A stretch of DNA of 9,204 nt from a bacterium. Lineage in GTDB: Bacteria; Spirochaetota; UBA4802; UBA5550. The notes below the pieces were generated by a model that worked only from the letters and a program-made list of their open reading frames with translations, was not told the origin of the DNA and ran no database searches. Location: assembly GCA_024224995.1 (NCBI GenBank), contig JAAENB010000684.1, forward strand, positions 1-9,204, read 5' to 3'. Made by a program: the position numbers and the translations under genes. The stretch's first letter is position 1, and every line of letters begins with the position of its first letter. Shown piece by piece: positions 5,682-9,204 of this stretch.

Positions 5682-6698
5682 ATGAAGACTATCAAAGGAC
5701 TTATACTCGTTTTTCTTGTACTATTTCTCGTCTCCTGCAGCAGCGAGCCGGACGGCAATGATGAGGGTGATACCGACCCGGATGGCAGCCTTTTTTATAT
5801 TACGGGCGTACAAAAGTCACAGCTTACCAGCAGCCATGTAAAAATCACCTGGACAACCAGCAAAGAGAGCACCTGCTCGGTATATTACGATACCGGGTAT
5901 CTCTGTACAATAAAGGCAAACAGCAGCGATATTATTACAGACGATAACAAAAATTTCGCCATTGAATTGAGTCTCAATGAAAATCAAAAATATTATTACA
6001 AAATAAAAGCTGTTCAAAAAAGCGACTCATCCAAAACCGCTGAAAGCAGTGTCAATTACTTCATCACCCCCTCTGTAATATCGGCAATTATTATTTCCGA
6101 TATCAGTGTTGCCGGTATTAGCCCCTGCGAAGTCTCAGTTTCTTTTCAAACAGACGGAAAAGCCCTTTGTACGCTTGAATACGGTGCCGATACCGCTTAC
6201 GGTTCGAGTGTAAGCGTAGATACCTCAAACGGGACAGATCATTCTGTTTCACTGGATAGTCTTGATCCCGGATCGACGTTCCATTACAGGATATACGCAG
6301 AAGCCAATGAGGACGGGTATAGTTCGGTTCATTCGGGTGATGAGACGTTTACCACGGATGAACGGGCTGAGGTTCAAATTGTGGATTATGAACCTACGGC
6401 ATTGGAGCTGTCTGAAGGTTACATGATTGATGATAAAATATATATTAAAATTTTTCCTGATTCTGATTGGGTTAAAATTAGATGTAAGACAAATGTGTTG
6501 ATGATTTGTCCTTTTCATTATGGAGAAACGACTGAATATAACCAAACGCTACCTGATTATATACCAGATTCTGAGCTTGGTGTTATAGTTACAGTTGATC
6601 CCGGTGCTACCATTCATTTTCAGATTGAATTAATACCACAGGATACTTGCCGTTACAAAACAACTTTTTCTCAAGATTATCAATTTACCAACGATTGA
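5682..6698 (+). CDS. FN3-repeat lipoprotein
   Basis: The 338-residue protein begins with a lipoprotein signal peptide ending in the lipobox LVSC (Cys19), then an acidic Asp/Glu/Gly spacer (22-35). It would be lipid-anchored in the cell envelope. Two FN3-like modules follow: 38-130 (VKITWTTSKESTCSVYYD, QKYYYKIKA, NYFITP) and 133-226 (LCTLEYGADTAYGSS, FHYRIYAEA, ETFTTDE). A third, degenerate unit at 231-338 keeps ICPFHYGETTEYN and IHFQIELIP. Each unit carries a cysteine just before the xxYG-type strand. Translation starts at an ATG with a G6 run 6 bases upstream. No enzymatic domain is present; ligand binding or surface structure is likely. The gene is 19 bases upstream of a related, larger lipoprotein gene. 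The first two modules are T-poor, whereas the third is markedly T-rich. Confidence 0.85.
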   Translation: MKTIKGLILVFLVLFLVSCSSEPDGNDEGDTDPDGSLFYITGVQKSQLTSSHVKITWTTSKESTCSVYYDTGYLCTIKANSSDIITDDNKNFAIELSLNENQKYYYKIKAVQKSDSSKTAESSVNYFITPSVISAIIISDISVAGISPCEVSVSFQTDGKALCTLEYGADTAYGSSVSVDTSNGTDHSVSLDSLDPGSTFHYRIYAEANEDGYSSVHSGDETFTTDERAEVQIVDYEPTALELSEGYMIDDKIYIKIFPDSDWVKIRCKTNVLMICPFHYGETTEYNQTLPDYIPDSELGVIVTVDPGATIHFQIELIPQDTCRYKTTFSQDYQFTND

Positions 6699-6717
6699 AT
6701 TATATGGAGCTTGTATA

Positions 6718-9048
6718 ATGAATAAGAACTGTTTTTTTATCATAGTACTATTAATATCAATAATCCCGGGATGTTCCGAATACGGCAGGGTACATCTCCC
6801 GGTGCTTGAGTATACATATTTGACAATGAATGTTGATATGACAACAGCAAACATTGAGTTCGGGACCAACGAGAAAACCACTAATACCCTGGATATTGCC
6901 GGGAAATCATATATTTCAACCGGGAAAGATCACACTTTTAAAATTGAAGGGCTTCAGCCCGAAACGGAATACGAGGTAATTATATCCACCAATATTTCCG
7001 AAGACAGTCCTGTAGCAGCAATACCCATATCTCACCATGCTTCTATTTGTACTCAGGAAGAAGATTCTATTCCCATTGAGAACCTTACCGTTACCGAAAT
7101 TTTCGTAGATTCAGCAGCTTTCTCCTGGAATACCGGTGTTTTCTCTAATTGTATTGTTGAATACGGGGAAACCCAAGACATGGAAATAGAAAAAGAGACT
7201 GCAAGCCGTGACTGGTTAAGCCATTGCGCGTTAATGAGTAATTTACTCCCCGGAACAACCTATTATTATAGAATAAAAGCCTCTTCACTTAAATATGGCT
7301 GGAAAGATACCTGGTCGCCTGTACAGCAATTTACCACTACTTCCCGCAGGAATATTGAATTTTCCAATATAGCGGTCAGCAATATTACCGTAAGCAGCGC
7401 TGTTATTAAACTGGAAACAAATTGTGATGCAGATATTGAGGTCCGTTATACCGGCGGATCTTCATCGGGCAGCGCAAAAGGTATATTGATTAATGATAAA
7501 GAGTATTATGTTCAGCTTAACGGCCTGGAACCCGGTATTACCTATACATATAAAATTATTGCCGCTCCAAAATCTCATGAGCCATCATTTCAACGTACAG
7601 AGTCAGAAGAAAAAGAATTCACTACAGGAGAATATAAAGAAATATATATAAATATAGAGAATTACTCGATAACAGCTATTTCAGCTAGCTATAATTTTTT
7701 TACTAACGCCCCCTCTACCTGCATTCTTGAATATTCTATGAATGAAAATTTTACACAAATAGAAGAATCAATTGAATCAATGTCTCCCGATCTTTACAAA
7801 CACACAGTAAATATACCAAAAACAGAAGAAGGAACTATTAAAGAATTGCAGGAAAACACCACCTACTACTTTCGCATCAAAGCCACAACAGAGATCCCCG
7901 GCTACAGCGAAACAATCTCAGCCACAGACAATTTTACAACAAAAGCCAAAGAACAGGTAAAAATCCTCACCACGCTCCATTTCCCATCGATAAACAGCGC
8001 CACAATAATGTGGGAAACAAACCTTGCCGCCAACAGTCAACTCCACTACGGCACAACTCCGGGCAGCTATCCCCATACGGTAAACGCCGTCACCACAAAC
8101 AACCTGCGCCACTGGGTAACCCTGGACGAAAAAGCGGGCCACGTGCTAAACCCGGATACAAGCTATTATTACCGGGTAACAGCCGACCCAATAATACCGG
8201 GGTATAAAGAGGGAACAGGAGAAGAGCTCCAATTAACAACCTTAACCCCGGAGAGCATAGTAATACGGGCAAACACCCCGGAAAGCTACGCCGATAAAAA
8301 CACCAACAGCTTTGCAGTGAAGATATCGTTTCGAACCACGGACGCCGCAAACAACACAGTAGCAACACTCAGCAAAGTATACTGGACAAGGACACCGGGA
8401 GAATACCCGGCAGAGAATGTAAAAGCCTGTTCAACAACAGCAGACCTGGAGAACCCGGGAACAATAAACCATGAAGCGGAAATAACGGGCTTAAGCCATT
8501 TAAGCACCTATTATTACAAAATAGTAAGCGGCATCCCGGAAAACCCCGATTTCGCGGCAACAACCCTGACGGATTTAAGCGCAACCACACCGGACCGGAC
8601 ACCTGTACGAATCACCATGTATAGAGACAGCATCATAACCACAAGCGGAGTAGAATACTATGTGGAAATAGACACCCTCTCTTTAATAAGAACAGGAATC
8701 AAACTTTTTTACATGATCCCGGATCATACAGCAGAAGATGAGCCGGAAATAATATATGAAGACTACAGCGGAACTTTTCAGTCAACAGAAAGCAGAACCC
8801 GTTCCCGGCTGGTAACGGGTCTGCAATACGATACAAAAAGACATGTAAAAAAATACAGCTTCGCGGAAATAGACTCCCTGGCAGCGGCAGCGGGCATAAA
8901 CCCTGCTTACAGTGACTCCATTTTAGAAGTAATCCGAATACATAACTATCTTCGTTGTATTTATGTATTCGAACCGGAGAATACGGCGCTGTATAAACCC
9001 ACGAAGGTGACTAAAAAATTCAGGATATATACAAACATTCCCAAATAG
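6718..9048 (+). CDS. Large FN3-repeat lipoprotein
   Basis: This 776-residue paralogue of the preceding gene has a signal peptide ending in lipobox IPGC (Cys19) and should be lipid-anchored. Six FN3-like modules of about 80-110 residues can be traced: 31-111, 119-208, 213-303, 308-409, 413-508 and 513-625. Typical signatures are CIVEYGET or QLHYGTTPGSY in the middle strands, TTYYYRIKA near the end, and a closing FTT. Modules 4 and 5 both carry a PGY segment (EIPGYSETIS, IIPGYKEG). The C-terminal 150 residues (626-776) are less regular and may hold one more degenerate module. GGAG lies 8 bases before the ATG, and the gene follows the first lipoprotein by 19 bases, so the two are probably one transcript. 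Base use changes sharply near residue 378, from T-rich to T-poor. No catalytic motif is visible, and the binding partner is unknown. Confidence 0.85.
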   Translation: MNKNCFFIIVLLISIIPGCSEYGRVHLPVLEYTYLTMNVDMTTANIEFGTNEKTTNTLDIAGKSYISTGKDHTFKIEGLQPETEYEVIISTNISEDSPVAAIPISHHASICTQEEDSIPIENLTVTEIFVDSAAFSWNTGVFSNCIVEYGETQDMEIEKETASRDWLSHCALMSNLLPGTTYYYRIKASSLKYGWKDTWSPVQQFTTTSRRNIEFSNIAVSNITVSSAVIKLETNCDADIEVRYTGGSSSGSAKGILINDKEYYVQLNGLEPGITYTYKIIAAPKSHEPSFQRTESEEKEFTTGEYKEIYINIENYSITAISASYNFFTNAPSTCILEYSMNENFTQIEESIESMSPDLYKHTVNIPKTEEGTIKELQENTTYYFRIKATTEIPGYSETISATDNFTTKAKEQVKILTTLHFPSINSATIMWETNLAANSQLHYGTTPGSYPHTVNAVTTNNLRHWVTLDEKAGHVLNPDTSYYYRVTADPIIPGYKEGTGEELQLTTLTPESIVIRANTPESYADKNTNSFAVKISFRTTDAANNTVATLSKVYWTRTPGEYPAENVKACSTTADLENPGTINHEAEITGLSHLSTYYYKIVSGIPENPDFAATTLTDLSATTPDRTPVRITMYRDSIITTSGVEYYVEIDTLSLIRTGIKLFYMIPDHTAEDEPEIIYEDYSGTFQSTESRTRSRLVTGLQYDTKRHVKKYSFAEIDSLAAAAGINPAYSDSILEVIRIHNYLRCIYVFEPENTALYKPTKVTKKFRIYTNIPK

Positions 9049-9125
9049 AACCCGCAGCCCAGAGTCATTACAAAGCGCAATCGTTGTAAGGGTTAGAATC
9101 CAGAACCGGGCCTTCTTCTTCATAA

Positions 9126-9160
9126 CGAGGGGCTGAAGCCCCTCGCAGGGGTCGCACCCC
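9126..9160. repeat. Tandem GC-rich hairpins downstream of the lipoprotein gene
   Basis: CGAGGGGC (9126-9133) and GCCCCTCG (9138-9145) form an 8-bp stem around TGAA. Immediately after, GGGGT (9148-9152) and ACCCC (9156-9160) form a second stem around CGC. No T-run follows, so this is not a standard intrinsic terminator. A third, AT-rich inverted repeat, TTACAA/TTGTAA at 9068-9073 and 9084-9089, lies upstream. The whole 9049-9204 tail has no supportable gene and has the look of a dispersed intergenic repeat; that last point cannot be tested within this window. Confidence 0.5.
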
Positions 9161-9204
9161 ACGCTATTAGAAATCCCCATAGCCACGGGAAACTAATTTA
9201 TAAA

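Noticed and set aside
7918..8602. Several long minus-strand reading frames opposite the large lipoprotein gene.
   Set aside because: They are antisense to a continuous FN3-repeat coding frame and arise because the plus strand is T-poor here, which removes stop codons. Their translations are low-complexity, rich in Leu/Gly/Pro, with no recognisable domain.

Overview
The window looks like chromosomal DNA from a diderm (outer-membrane) bacterium. It encodes a TonB-dependent outer-membrane receptor, two lipoproteins with clean lipoboxes, and an extracellular repeat protein. Base composition is AT-leaning by eye. Bacterial FN3-repeat lipoproteins, a VTVASKK-type TonB receptor and a PGLGQ (DUF5683-like) membrane protein together would suit a spirochaete or another environmental diderm lineage. 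This placement is an inference, and no rRNA or tRNA is present to settle it.

Layout. Positions 2-436 are the 3' end of a surface or secreted protein built from W-x-E-W repeats, followed by a strong hairpin (469-496). A 388-base gene-free stretch carries a near-consensus sigma-70 promoter (643-671) and a leader of about 150 nt. The TonB-dependent receptor follows (825-2855). It converges, with a 4-base gap, on a minus-strand GAF plus LuxR-type regulator (2860-3474), whose last codons are written through a perfect 12-bp palindrome. The 249-base divergent region upstream of the regulator holds a 113-bp imperfect inverted repeat (3577-3689) that overlaps a promoter for the plus-strand operon.

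That operon has three genes joined by ATGA stop/start overlaps: an ECF-like sigma factor (3724-4248), a membrane protein in the anti-sigma position (4245-4805), and an exported DUF5683-like membrane protein (4802-5536). The second and third proteins appear to share a small beta-rich module. Next come two FN3-repeat lipoproteins (5682-6698 and 6718-9048) that are likely co-transcribed. A non-coding tail with two GC-rich hairpins ends the window.

How it may work together (inference): the sigma factor, its membrane partner and the PGLGQ protein look like an envelope-signalling unit. The receptor, the lipoproteins and the GAF/LuxR regulator are plausible regulon members or neighbours. The octamer TACACTAT occurs in both arms of the 113-bp repeat and in a perfect palindrome before the first lipoprotein gene, so it is a candidate shared operator. 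The receptor lacks the N-terminal signalling domain of FecA-type transducers and the membrane partner is not FecR-like, so this is not a classical FecIRA system.
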